Below, piece by piece: positions 1 through 5,261 of a DNA stretch of 6,628 bases. Position 1 is the stretch's first letter. Each line of letters opens with the position of its first letter. A program made the position numbers and the translations under genes. Under the pieces are notes generated by a model. It was not told the DNA's origin. It worked only from the letters and a program-made list of their open reading frames with translations, and searched no databases. Origin of the DNA: Syntrophobacteria bacterium (lineage in GTDB: Bacteria > Desulfobacterota > Syntrophobacteria > JARFUL01); the NCBI GenBank assembly GCA_029289015.1, contig JARFUL010000097.1:1-6628 (forward strand), given 5' to 3'.

Positions 1-1
1 C

Positions 2-136
2 GCGGTCAAGGTATGCTTTAGGCACCACAGCGACCCGAGAGAGATCGTCGCGTCCCAGGATCTCACCATCAAGTTCCACTTCCTCTTGGGCCTCACCTCT
101 ACCCTCATCATGGCCATCAGGTACTGGCCGGGGTAG
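2..136 (+). CDS. C-terminal fragment of an unidentified, probably membrane protein (UbiA-type prenyltransferase possible)
   Basis: An open frame enters from the left edge and ends at TAG 134-136, giving the last 44 residues of a protein whose start lies outside the window. It begins AVKVCFRHHSDPREI, has the polar stretch ASQDLTIKFHF, and then a hydrophobic segment (FLLGLTSTLIMAI) before ending RYWPG. A final transmembrane helix next to a short C-terminal tail is what I see. The pattern 'polar residues, LT-x-(K/R)-FH-x-L-x-G-L' resembles the last helix of UbiA/MenA-family prenyltransferases, but this is a recollection of family style and not a motif-level match. The fragment is probably real coding sequence: the frame shows high G/C at third positions, and it ends only 6 nt before ruvX in the same reading frame, a typical operon junction. 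Other small membrane proteins remain possible. Confidence 0.5.
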   Translation, partial: AVKVCFRHHSDPREIVASQDLTIKFHFLLGLTSTLIMAIRYWPG

Positions 137-142
137 CCCGCG

Positions 143-565
143 TTGAGAATTCTCGCCCTCGACATAGGTGAAGTCAGAATCGGGGTCGCGGTCTCCGACG
201 AGCTGGGGTTTACCGCGCAGCCCCTTGCCACAGTCCCCGCGAAGACCCGTGAGGCCGCGCTTATCGAGATAGCCCGGCTGGTTGCCGAGCAGGCCGCGGG
301 CGAGGTCGTGGTGGGGCTCCCCAAGAGCCTGAGCGGCGGGCTGGGCCCCGCGGGCCACAAGGTGATGGAGTGGGTGAAGGAGCTTGAGGAGAGGCTCAGT
401 GTGCCGGTGAACACCTGGGACGAGCGGTTCACCACCCAGGCGGTGGAGAGGACCCTCATCTCGGCTGACGTGAGCAGGAAGAAGAGAAAGAAGGTTGTGG
501 ACAAGCTGGCCGCGGCCTACCTGCTCCAGGGCTACCTCGATTTCAAGGCCGGGAGCGGGTCGTGA
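143..565 (+). CDS. ruvX: Putative pre-16S rRNA nuclease / Holliday junction resolvase-like protein RuvX (YqgF)
   Basis: This is a 140-residue cytoplasmic protein of the YqgF/RuvX family with an RNase H-like fold, of usual length (about 135-150). The family is implicated in 5'-end maturation of 16S rRNA; the older resolvase label comes from homology to RuvC. Visible motifs are LALDIGEVRIGVAVSD (residues 4-19, first acidic residue D7), VVVGLPKSLSG (56-65), TWDERFTTQAVER (91-103) and VSRKKRKKVVDKLAAAYLLQGYLD (110-133, with D120 as the likely last metal ligand). The start is TTG at 143: the previous in-frame codons include the TAG of the upstream gene at 134-136, so no earlier start exists, and GGGG at 130-133 is a plausible ribosome binding site 9 nt away. 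The stop overlaps the mltG start (GTGA, 562-565), which suggests translational coupling. The same ruvX-mltG proximity is known in Bacillus. The GTKRIG form of motif 1 is here GEVRIG. Confidence 0.95.
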   Translation: MRILALDIGEVRIGVAVSDELGFTAQPLATVPAKTREAALIEIARLVAEQAAGEVVVGLPKSLSGGLGPAGHKVMEWVKELEERLSVPVNTWDERFTTQAVERTLISADVSRKKRKKVVDKLAAAYLLQGYLDFKAGSGS

Positions 566-1566
566 GCAGGATCGCGATAAAGACCGGCCTCATCCTTGCC
601 GCCCTCTTTTTGGCCTTTGTGGGTTTTATCAAGTTCAACGCGCTGTGGGTCTTCTACCACACCCCGAAGGACCCCTCGGCTCCCCCCACCACCTTTACGG
701 TCACTCCGGGCTCCACCTTCAGGGAGGTGGCGCGCTCCCTGGGCAAAGAGGGGATCGTCTCCGACCCGGCCCGCCTCACCCTGCTGGGCCGCATCTTCGG
801 CGCACACAAGGAGATAAAAGCCGGGGAGTACCGGATCGGCCCCGCGAACTCCCCGGGGGAGATACTGGCCATCCTCAAAAAGGGCAAGGTCCTCCTCAAG
901 AGGCTCACCGTTTGGGAGGGCGCGAACATCTATGACGTTGCCGATACCCTCAAAACCGAGGGCTTTCCCGCGGCCCGGGGCTTCCTGGCCGCGGCCTTCG
1001 ACGCGTCCCTGCTGTCGAAGCTCAATGTCCCGGGCTCCTCCGCGGAGGGCTACCTCTTCCCAGAGACCTACCGCTTCCCCAGGACCGAGTCTCCCCAAAA
1101 GATCATCCGGGTCATGGTGGGGGAGTTCAAAAAGAGGTTCGCCGAAAAGATAGCCGGCGCGTCCAAGCGGCTCGGGCTGAGCCCCCTTCAGATAGTCACC
1201 CTGGCCTCCCTGGTGGAAAAGGAGACCGCGAGCCCCGAGGAGAAGCCCGTAATAGCCGGGGTGTTCATAAACCGGCTGAAGAGGGGGATGCTCCTCCAGT
1301 GCGACCCCACGGTGATCTACGGGTTCAGGCTCTTCGGGAAGAGGCTCTATAACAAGCACCTGGAGACGGACCACCCCTACAACACCTACACCAGGCCGTC
1401 CCTGCCGCCTGGCCCCATAGCCAACCCCGGCGCCGCGTCCCTGGCCGCGGCCATCTCCCCGGCAAAGGTCAGGTATCTATACTTCGTGTCCAAGGGAAAC
1501 GGGACCCACCATTTCTCCATAACCATGGCCCAGCACGAGAAAGCGGTGCGGCGCTACCAGCGTTAG
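562..1566 (+). CDS. mltG: Endolytic murein transglycosylase MltG
   Basis: This is a 334-residue membrane-anchored lytic transglycosylase of the YceG-like family. It cleaves nascent glycan strands near the membrane and so terminates chain growth. A short basic N-terminus is followed by one transmembrane helix (about residues 6-24, then aromatic residues to 32). The periplasmic part begins with a LysM-like region (about 43-113, starting TTFTVTPGSTFREVARSL) and continues into the catalytic domain. Family motifs are EGYLFPETYRF (162-172), LASLVEKETASPEEKPVIAG (214-233), INRLKRGMLLQCDPTVIYG (236-254), PYNTYTRPSLPPGPIANPG (272-290) and YLYFVSKGNGTHHFS (305-319). E219 in LVEKET aligns with the catalytic glutamate of E. 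coli MltG. Length matches the family (about 330-340). The GTG start at 562 lies in the ruvX stop (GTGA); no better start with a nearby ribosome binding site is visible. It ends with TAG 1564-1566 before the mraZ promoter region. Confidence 0.96.
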   Translation: MSRIAIKTGLILAALFLAFVGFIKFNALWVFYHTPKDPSAPPTTFTVTPGSTFREVARSLGKEGIVSDPARLTLLGRIFGAHKEIKAGEYRIGPANSPGEILAILKKGKVLLKRLTVWEGANIYDVADTLKTEGFPAARGFLAAAFDASLLSKLNVPGSSAEGYLFPETYRFPRTESPQKIIRVMVGEFKKRFAEKIAGASKRLGLSPLQIVTLASLVEKETASPEEKPVIAGVFINRLKRGMLLQCDPTVIYGFRLFGKRLYNKHLETDHPYNTYTRPSLPPGPIANPGAASLAAAISPAKVRYLYFVSKGNGTHHFSITMAQHEKAVRRYQR

Positions 1567-1618
1567 CCGCGGCTCTCCCTCCCCCCTGAAAATCGGATCA
1601 AAAACACCGCAGAGTGGG

Positions 1619-1659
1619 AAAAAAACCTTATTTTTTCTTTACTTATAGTCATTTTTGTG
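1619..1659 (+). promoter_or_regulatory. AT-rich tract upstream of the mraZ promoter (possible UP element)
   Basis: In a GC-rich setting this stretch is almost pure A/T: seven A at 1619-1625, six T at 1631-1636, then TTTACTTATAGTCATTTTTG. It ends directly at the -35 hexamer at 1660, which is where an alpha-subunit-binding UP element or a bent A-tract would sit. GAAAAAA (1618-1624) can also pair with TTTTTTC (1631-1637) around a 6-nt loop, followed by more T residues. That hairpin has only one G-C pair, so it would be at most a weak terminator for the mltG unit. A TATAGT at 1644-1649 resembles a -10 box but has no good -35 at the right distance. Confidence 0.4.
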
Positions 1660-1688
1660 TTGACTTTGCGGCAAAGTGGTCATAAAGT
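1660..1688 (+). promoter_or_regulatory. Predicted sigma70-type promoter of the mraZ/dcw operon
   Basis: TTGACT at 1660-1665 matches the -35 consensus at five of six positions. After an ideal 17-nt spacer, TAAAGT at 1683-1688 matches the -10 consensus at four of six. Transcription would begin near 1695, leaving a leader of roughly 24 nt before the mraZ ATG at 1719. An alternative -10, CATAAA at 1681-1686, has a 15-nt spacer and is less likely. The -10 lies inside the second AAAGTGG repeat, so a protein bound to the repeats would block RNA polymerase. The position, in the only substantial intergenic gap and directly upstream of mraZ, agrees with where dcw promoters usually lie. Confidence 0.7.
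1663..1677. repeat. Perfect 15-nt palindrome overlapping the -35 box and the first MraZ repeat
   Basis: ACTTTGC-G-GCAAAGT is a perfect inverted repeat of 7-nt arms around one central base. Its left arm covers the last three bases of the -35 hexamer and its right arm contains the AAAGT of the first MraZ repeat. A one-base centre is unsuited to an RNA hairpin, and the site lies upstream of the predicted transcript start, so a dimeric DNA-binding protein is the more natural reader. It could equally mean that MraZ contacts an inverted copy of its own half-site (GACTTT), or be chance in a short promoter. Confidence 0.4.
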
Positions 1689-1703
1689 GGTCGGAAAGTA
1701 GTC
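1673..1703 (+). promoter_or_regulatory. MraZ operator: three direct repeats of AAAGTRGTC with 11-nt period
   Basis: AAAGTGGTC occurs at 1673-1681 and 1684-1692, and AAAGTAGTC at 1695-1703. The start-to-start distance is exactly 11 nt each time. Known MraZ sites are short direct repeats in front of mraZ: AAAGTG(T/G)N3 repeated in mycoplasmas and TGGGN with 5-nt spacers in E. coli, both with a period of about 10. The AAAGTGG core, the copy number of three and the position right before mraZ make this the MraZ binding site with good confidence. The repeats run from within the promoter spacer across the -10 (1683-1688) and over the predicted start site (about 1695), which favours autorepression. 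Activation by MraZ is known in mycoplasmas, so the sign is inferred from geometry only. Confidence 0.85.
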
Positions 1704-1718
1704 ACTGAGGCCCTAATC

Positions 1719-2171
1719 ATGCCGCCCAAATTTCGAGGACGTTCATATAATACCATAGACTCCAAAGGTCGCATCCACCTTCCCGCGCGCTTTCGAGATG
1801 TGCACAAGGAGCTCGACGAACCGCGGCTTATGATCACCAACGAGATGAGCTGCCTCGCGGTGTATCCCTACCAAGACTGGGAGAAGAAGGAAGCTCAGAT
1901 CTGGGAGAGGTATGAGCACGAGCAGGATGAGGAGATCCTCGACTACGTCCGGTTCTACCTCTCCGCCGCGGTGGAGGCCCCGCTCGACAAGCAGAGCCGC
2001 CTCTTGGTGCCGGTGGAGCTGAGGAACCTGGCCAAGCTCGAGCGGGAGGTGGTGCTCATTGGCATGTTCACCCGTTTCGAGATATGGAGCCGTTCCATCT
2101 GGAAAGAGCGCGAGGGCCACATCCGCGACAACTATAAGGAAATCACAAGAAAGGTCTTCTCCAGGAGCTAG
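1719..2171 (+). CDS. mraZ: Transcriptional regulator MraZ
   Basis: This 150-residue protein is of normal MraZ length (about 140-155). MraZ forms ring-shaped oligomers and binds short direct repeats upstream of its own operon. It has two SpoVT/AbrB-like beta-strand swapped domains. The first (about residues 5-52) contains GRSYNTIDSKGRIHLPARFR, matching the D-x-KGR-x-x-(I/L)P signature. The second (about 83-126) contains DKQSRLLVPVELRNLAKL and then VVLIGMFTRFEIWS, matching the second signature and its FEIW end. In the second repeat the usual glycine of QGR is serine (QSR, 92-94). A charged helical linker (54-78) and a basic C-terminal tail lie between and after them. The ATG at 1719 has GAGG at 1707-1710, 8 nt upstream. 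It opens the dcw operon; the stop is 6 nt before rsmH. The AAAGTRGTC repeats at 1673-1703 are its probable target, giving feedback control. Confidence 0.96.
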   Translation: MPPKFRGRSYNTIDSKGRIHLPARFRDVHKELDEPRLMITNEMSCLAVYPYQDWEKKEAQIWERYEHEQDEEILDYVRFYLSAAVEAPLDKQSRLLVPVELRNLAKLEREVVLIGMFTRFEIWSRSIWKEREGHIRDNYKEITRKVFSRS

Positions 2172-2177
2172 GCTGAG

Positions 2178-3047
2178 ATGGCCCTGCACCTTCCGGTAAT
2201 GGTTCGGGAGGTGGTCTCCCTTTTGAACCCCGGGCCCGGTGATCTCATCGGAGACCTTACCGTGGGCGGGGGAGGACACGCGCACGCGCTGCTCGAAGCC
2301 TCCGCGCCCACGGGAAGGCTTCTCGGGCTCGACAGGGACCAGGCCGCGGTGGACGCGGCCCGCGCGAGGCTCAAGAGGTTCTCGGGCAGGGTGACCATCG
2401 TAAAGGACCGCTTCTCCAGGATACGGGAGCGGATGGCGGTCCTCAACATCTCGGGATTCGACGGGCTAATACTCGACCTGGGCCTCTCGTCCATCCAGCT
2501 CGAGGATCCTGAAAGAGGGTTCAGTTTTCAAAGGCCGGGGCCGCTGGACATGAGGATGGACACCGACACCGAGACCACCGCGGCCCTTTTGGTGAACACC
2601 CTGAGCTTAAGGGAGCTGGAAGAACTCATAAGGGAGCTGGGCGAGGAGAGGTTCGCGGGGCGGATCGCGAGGACGCTGGTGGAAAGACGCCCCTTTACCG
2701 AGACCACGGCCCTCGCCCGTGCGGTGGCCGACGCGGTTCCGGGCCGAAAACACAGGATACACCCGGCCACAAGGGTCTTCCAGGCGCTGAGGATAGCGGT
2801 AAACGACGAGCTGAAAGAGCTGAGCGAGTTTCTTGGCCTGCTGCCCCAGATCCTGAACCCGGGCGGGGTCGCGGCCATCACCTCGTTTCATTCCCTGGAG
2901 GACCGGCTGGTAAAGAAGGGTTTTCGCGAGGCCGGGCCCAGGCTGGAGGTGCTGACCAAAAAGGTCCTCAGGCCCCGTGAGGACGAGGTGAGGTCCAACC
3001 CCAGGGCCCGCTCCGCCCGCCTGAGGGCAGCCAAGCGGCCGGGCTGA
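2178..3047 (+). CDS. rsmH: 16S rRNA (cytosine(1402)-N4)-methyltransferase RsmH (MraW)
   Basis: RsmH uses S-adenosylmethionine to methylate the N4 of C1402 in the decoding centre of 16S rRNA. The 289-residue protein is slightly shorter than E. coli RsmH (313). The SAM-binding glycine loop is seen as GDLTVGGGGHAHALLEA (residues 25-41). The acidic ribose-contact motif is LLGLDRD (48-54). FDGLILDLGLSSIQLEDPERG (94-114) followed by FSFQRPGPLDMRMD (115-128) is the family hallmark. HPATRVFQALRIAVNDEL (195-212), SFHSLEDRLVK (236-246) and the basic C-terminus NPRARSARLRAAKR (274-287) are also typical. The ATG at 2178 has AGGAG at 2163-2167, inside the last codons of mraZ; the N-terminus MALHLPVMVREVV matches the usual H-x-PVM start. 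It lies 6 nt after mraZ and is almost surely co-transcribed with it. Confidence 0.97.
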   Translation: MALHLPVMVREVVSLLNPGPGDLIGDLTVGGGGHAHALLEASAPTGRLLGLDRDQAAVDAARARLKRFSGRVTIVKDRFSRIRERMAVLNISGFDGLILDLGLSSIQLEDPERGFSFQRPGPLDMRMDTDTETTAALLVNTLSLRELEELIRELGEERFAGRIARTLVERRPFTETTALARAVADAVPGRKHRIHPATRVFQALRIAVNDELKELSEFLGLLPQILNPGGVAAITSFHSLEDRLVKKGFREAGPRLEVLTKKVLRPREDEVRSNPRARSARLRAAKRPG

Positions 3048-3094
3048 ACCAAGGGGGCCGCGAGACCGAAAGGGACTTAACCGCGGGGAAGGTC

Positions 3095-3418
3095 ATGGCA
3101 ACAAGGGAGACCAAAGCGCGCTCCGGACGCCGGGCCGGACGGGCCTCGGACAACCGGGCGGTGTACACCACGTTCATAATCCTTGCCACGTGGGTGGTGA
3201 TCTGCTCCGCGGTCTACGTCTGGTGCCAGAAAGAGGTCATAAAGACCGGGTATGAGACCTCCAGGGCCCTGGCGCTCCACAAGAAGCTCCTGAAGGTGAA
3301 CCGGGCCCTCAAGGTGGAGGTGGCCATGCTCAGCTCTCCGGAGAGGATCGAGCGGCTCGCGAGGGAGGAGCTCGGCATGACCCATCCTACGGTGAAGAGG
3401 AAACTTATCCTGAGATGA
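3095..3418 (+). CDS. ftsL: Cell division protein FtsL (FtsL/DivIC family)
   Basis: This 107-residue protein has the layout of a bitopic FtsL. A very basic cytoplasmic tail (residues 1-21) precedes one transmembrane helix (about 22-44, VYTTFIILATWVVICSAVYVW). A periplasmic heptad-like helix follows (about 45-78, with Leu and Val at regular spacing: LHKKLLKVNRALKVEVAML). The conserved end is LSSPERIERLAREELGM (79-95). FtsL forms a coiled-coil complex with FtsB and FtsQ that activates the FtsWI septal synthase. Sequence conservation is low in this family, so the call rests on topology, the SPERIERLAREELGM motif and position between rsmH and ftsI. The ATG at 3095 follows GGGGAAGG (3085-3092); the usable GGGGA is only about 5 nt from the start, slightly close. 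A 47-nt gap separates it from rsmH. Its TGA overlaps the ftsI ATG (ATGA, 3415-3418), suggesting coupled translation. Two Cys (37 and 44) lie in or next to the helix. Confidence 0.88.
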   Translation: MATRETKARSGRRAGRASDNRAVYTTFIILATWVVICSAVYVWCQKEVIKTGYETSRALALHKKLLKVNRALKVEVAMLSSPERIERLAREELGMTHPTVKRKLILR

Positions 3419-5208
3419 GCGACAGGGGAAAAAATATACTTATATTCAGGCTGAGGCTCTTCGTCTTTTTGCTCGTGGCCTCATACCTCGCGGTGGGGTA
3501 CAAGGTCTTCTTCCTCCAGGTGCTCAATGCCCAAGACCTCAAGCTCAAGGCCGCGAAGGAGATCCAGCGGATCCTGAAGCTCAAGCCCGTAAGGGGCACG
3601 ATCTACGACCGGAACCGCCGGGAGCTTGCGCTCAGTGTGGAGGTGGACTCCGTGTTCGCGCACCCCGCGAAGGTGAACTCACCCGACGCCGCGGCCCGGG
3701 TCCTCGCGCCGGTTCTGGAGATGAAAGAGTCGGGGCTCAGGGCCTCCCTCGCGTCCAAGAAACCCTTCGTGTGGCTCAAGAGGTGGGTCTCGCCCAGGGT
3801 CTCGGAGCAGGTGACCTCCCTCGAAATTGAGGGGATCCATCTGAAGAGGGAGCCCCGCAGGTTCTATCCCCGCCTCGGGCTCGCGGGGCACCTCATCGGC
3901 TTCGTGGGGGTGGACGGCATCGGCCTGGAAGGTCTGGAGAAGGAGTTCGACCAGCTCCTGCGGGGCAAGTCCAAGAACGTGGCCTTCAACAGGGACGCGC
4001 GGGGGAAGTTCATCCTCACCGGCGGCCTGCCCCACAGCCCCACCCCCTACGGAAAGAGCCTGGTCCTGACCATAGACGACAGGATCCAGCACATCGCGGA
4101 GAGGGAGCTTGCCGAGGGGATCAAGTCCTCGGGCGCGAAGGACGGCTCCGCGGTGGTGATGGACCCGTCCACCGGACAGGTCCTGGCCATTGCCAACTAT
4201 CCCCCCTTCAACCCCAACGTGTTCAAGTCCATGCGTCCCAGTCGGTGGCGCAACCGCGCGGTCACCGACTACTTCGAGCCCGGCTCCACCGTCAAGGTGT
4301 TTCTCGTCGCGGCCGCGCTCGACTCCGGCGCGGTGGGCATCAAGGACCTGATCTACTGCGAAAACGGGTCCTACAGGTTTTTGGACCACGTGATCCACGA
4401 TGTCCATCCCTACCGGTGGCTCTCCATCGCGGGGGTGGTGAAACACTCCAGCAACATAGGCGCGGCCAAGGTGGCCCAGAAGGTGGGCCCCAAGGCCCTG
4501 CACAGGTACCTGTGGGAGTTCGGCTTCGGAACCCCTACGGGGATAGACTTCCCGGGGGAGACCTCGGGGTTGCTCAGGCCCCCGAGGAGGTGGTGGGGCA
4601 CCGACATAGCCGCGGTGGCCTTCGGCCACTCCTTCGCGGTCTCCAACATCCAGCTCGCGGCCGCGATCTCCACCATCGCCAACGGGGGCGTCGCGTATAA
4701 GCCATACCTGGTCAGGGAGATCTTGGGCGAGGACGGAAAGGTGCTGGCCAGAAAGGAGCCCCAGGCCCACGGCCGCGTCATCAGTACCAAGACCGCGCGG
4801 TATCTCAACCGCATCCTCATGTCGGTCACCGAGGAAGGCGGCACCGGCAGCCAGGCCGCGGTGCCCGGGTACAAGACCGCGGGAAAGACCGGCACCTCCC
4901 GCAAGCTGGACCGCAAGACCGGCACCTACGCGTCGGACAGGCACATGGCCTCCTTTGTGGGCTACGTTCCTGCAAAGGACCCCGCGCTGGTGATCTCGGT
5001 GGTGATAAACGACCCCACCGTGGGTTCCCACTACGGCGGTGTCGTGGCCGGTCCGGTCTTCAGGAGGATCGCGGGGCAGGCCCTTCACTACCTCAAGGTT
5101 CTGCCCAGGGGGCCGGTGAGGATGGTGAACCTCAAGAAGCGGCCCGTGACCCAGGCCAGCGCCGAGACCGCGCTCAAGCCGGTGCTGGGCGGGCTGGGCG
5201 TCCAATGA
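3415..5208 (+). CDS. ftsI: Peptidoglycan D,D-transpeptidase FtsI (class B penicillin-binding protein)
   Basis: This 597-residue class B penicillin-binding protein cross-links septal peptidoglycan as partner of FtsW. It has a short cytoplasmic N-terminus, one membrane anchor (about residues 9-35) and a PBP dimerisation region starting at RGTIYDRNRRELALSVEV (60-77). Further pedestal motifs are GLAGHLIGFVG (155-165) and GLEGLEKEFDQLLRG (170-184). The transpeptidase domain (about 215-560) has all three active-site motifs: STVK with the acylated Ser291 (in FEPGSTVK), SSN at 345-347 and KTG at 491-493 (in AGKTGTSRK). The DRIQ stretch (222-225) and MDPSTGQVLAIANYPPFNPN (249-268) are typical. It ends about 40 residues after the domain in a Pro/Lys/Ala-rich tail, with no PASTA repeat. 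The ATG at 3415 overlaps the ftsL stop (ATGA). An SD-like AGAGG is seen at 3396-3400. Position and active site make FtsI (and not an elongation or sporulation PBP) the best call. Confidence 0.95.
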   Translation: MSDRGKNILIFRLRLFVFLLVASYLAVGYKVFFLQVLNAQDLKLKAAKEIQRILKLKPVRGTIYDRNRRELALSVEVDSVFAHPAKVNSPDAAARVLAPVLEMKESGLRASLASKKPFVWLKRWVSPRVSEQVTSLEIEGIHLKREPRRFYPRLGLAGHLIGFVGVDGIGLEGLEKEFDQLLRGKSKNVAFNRDARGKFILTGGLPHSPTPYGKSLVLTIDDRIQHIAERELAEGIKSSGAKDGSAVVMDPSTGQVLAIANYPPFNPNVFKSMRPSRWRNRAVTDYFEPGSTVKVFLVAAALDSGAVGIKDLIYCENGSYRFLDHVIHDVHPYRWLSIAGVVKHSSNIGAAKVAQKVGPKALHRYLWEFGFGTPTGIDFPGETSGLLRPPRRWWGTDIAAVAFGHSFAVSNIQLAAAISTIANGGVAYKPYLVREILGEDGKVLARKEPQAHGRVISTKTARYLNRILMSVTEEGGTGSQAAVPGYKTAGKTGTSRKLDRKTGTYASDRHMASFVGYVPAKDPALVISVVINDPTVGSHYGGVVAGPVFRRIAGQALHYLKVLPRGPVRMVNLKKRPVTQASAETALKPVLGGLGVQ

Positions 5209-5248
5209 GGGCCTTGGGCATGGCGCATGAGGAGTCGGCACCTTATTC

Positions 5249-5255
5249 AGGGGAG
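5249..5255 (+). promoter_or_regulatory. Ribosome binding site supporting the murE start at 5262
   Basis: AGGGGAG lies 6 nt before the ATG at 5262 and is the strongest Shine-Dalgarno-like sequence between ftsI and murE. The murE frame is open further upstream: in-frame ATG codons also occur at 5205 (overlapping the ftsI TGA as ATGA), 5220 (with GAGGG at 5207-5211, 8 nt away) and, inside, at 5271. The 5262 start is preferred because it gives an N-terminus close to the usual MurE start (few residues before LKDLLKD). Confidence 0.55.
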
Positions 5256-5261
5256 AAAGTC

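Noticed and set aside
532..1374. A 280-codon minus-strand open frame opposite mltG
   Set aside because: Low-complexity Gly/Leu/Glu/Arg-rich translation with no motif; explained by the codon bias of mltG.
1565..1574. AGCCGCGGCT palindrome at the mltG stop codon
   Set aside because: No loop between the arms and no T-run directly after, so it cannot act as a normal intrinsic terminator; such GC palindromes are common by chance in this composition.
1618..1640. A/T hairpin followed by T residues as a terminator for mltG
   Set aside because: The stem has only one G-C pair, so it is far weaker than a usual intrinsic terminator; the tract fits better as an upstream promoter element.
1746..1751. Perfect TATAAT hexamer early in mraZ
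   Set aside because: It encodes part of the conserved Tyr-Asn stretch before DSKGR, and there is no -35 at 16-18 nt upstream and no TGn extension.
1649..1840. Short minus-strand frame crossing the mraZ promoter
   Set aside because: It overlaps the promoter, the MraZ repeats and the conserved first domain of mraZ; no family resemblance and no ribosome binding site.
3058..3086. CCGCG/CGCGG inverted repeat in the 47-nt rsmH-ftsL gap
   Set aside because: Five base pairs with a 19-nt loop in very GC-rich sequence; no support for an attenuator or RNA element.
3679..5241. A 520-codon open frame on the minus strand opposite ftsI
   Set aside because: It is a GC-rich shadow of ftsI: His/Gly/Pro/Arg-rich translation with no recognisable domain, lying fully antisense to a gene with all active-site motifs.
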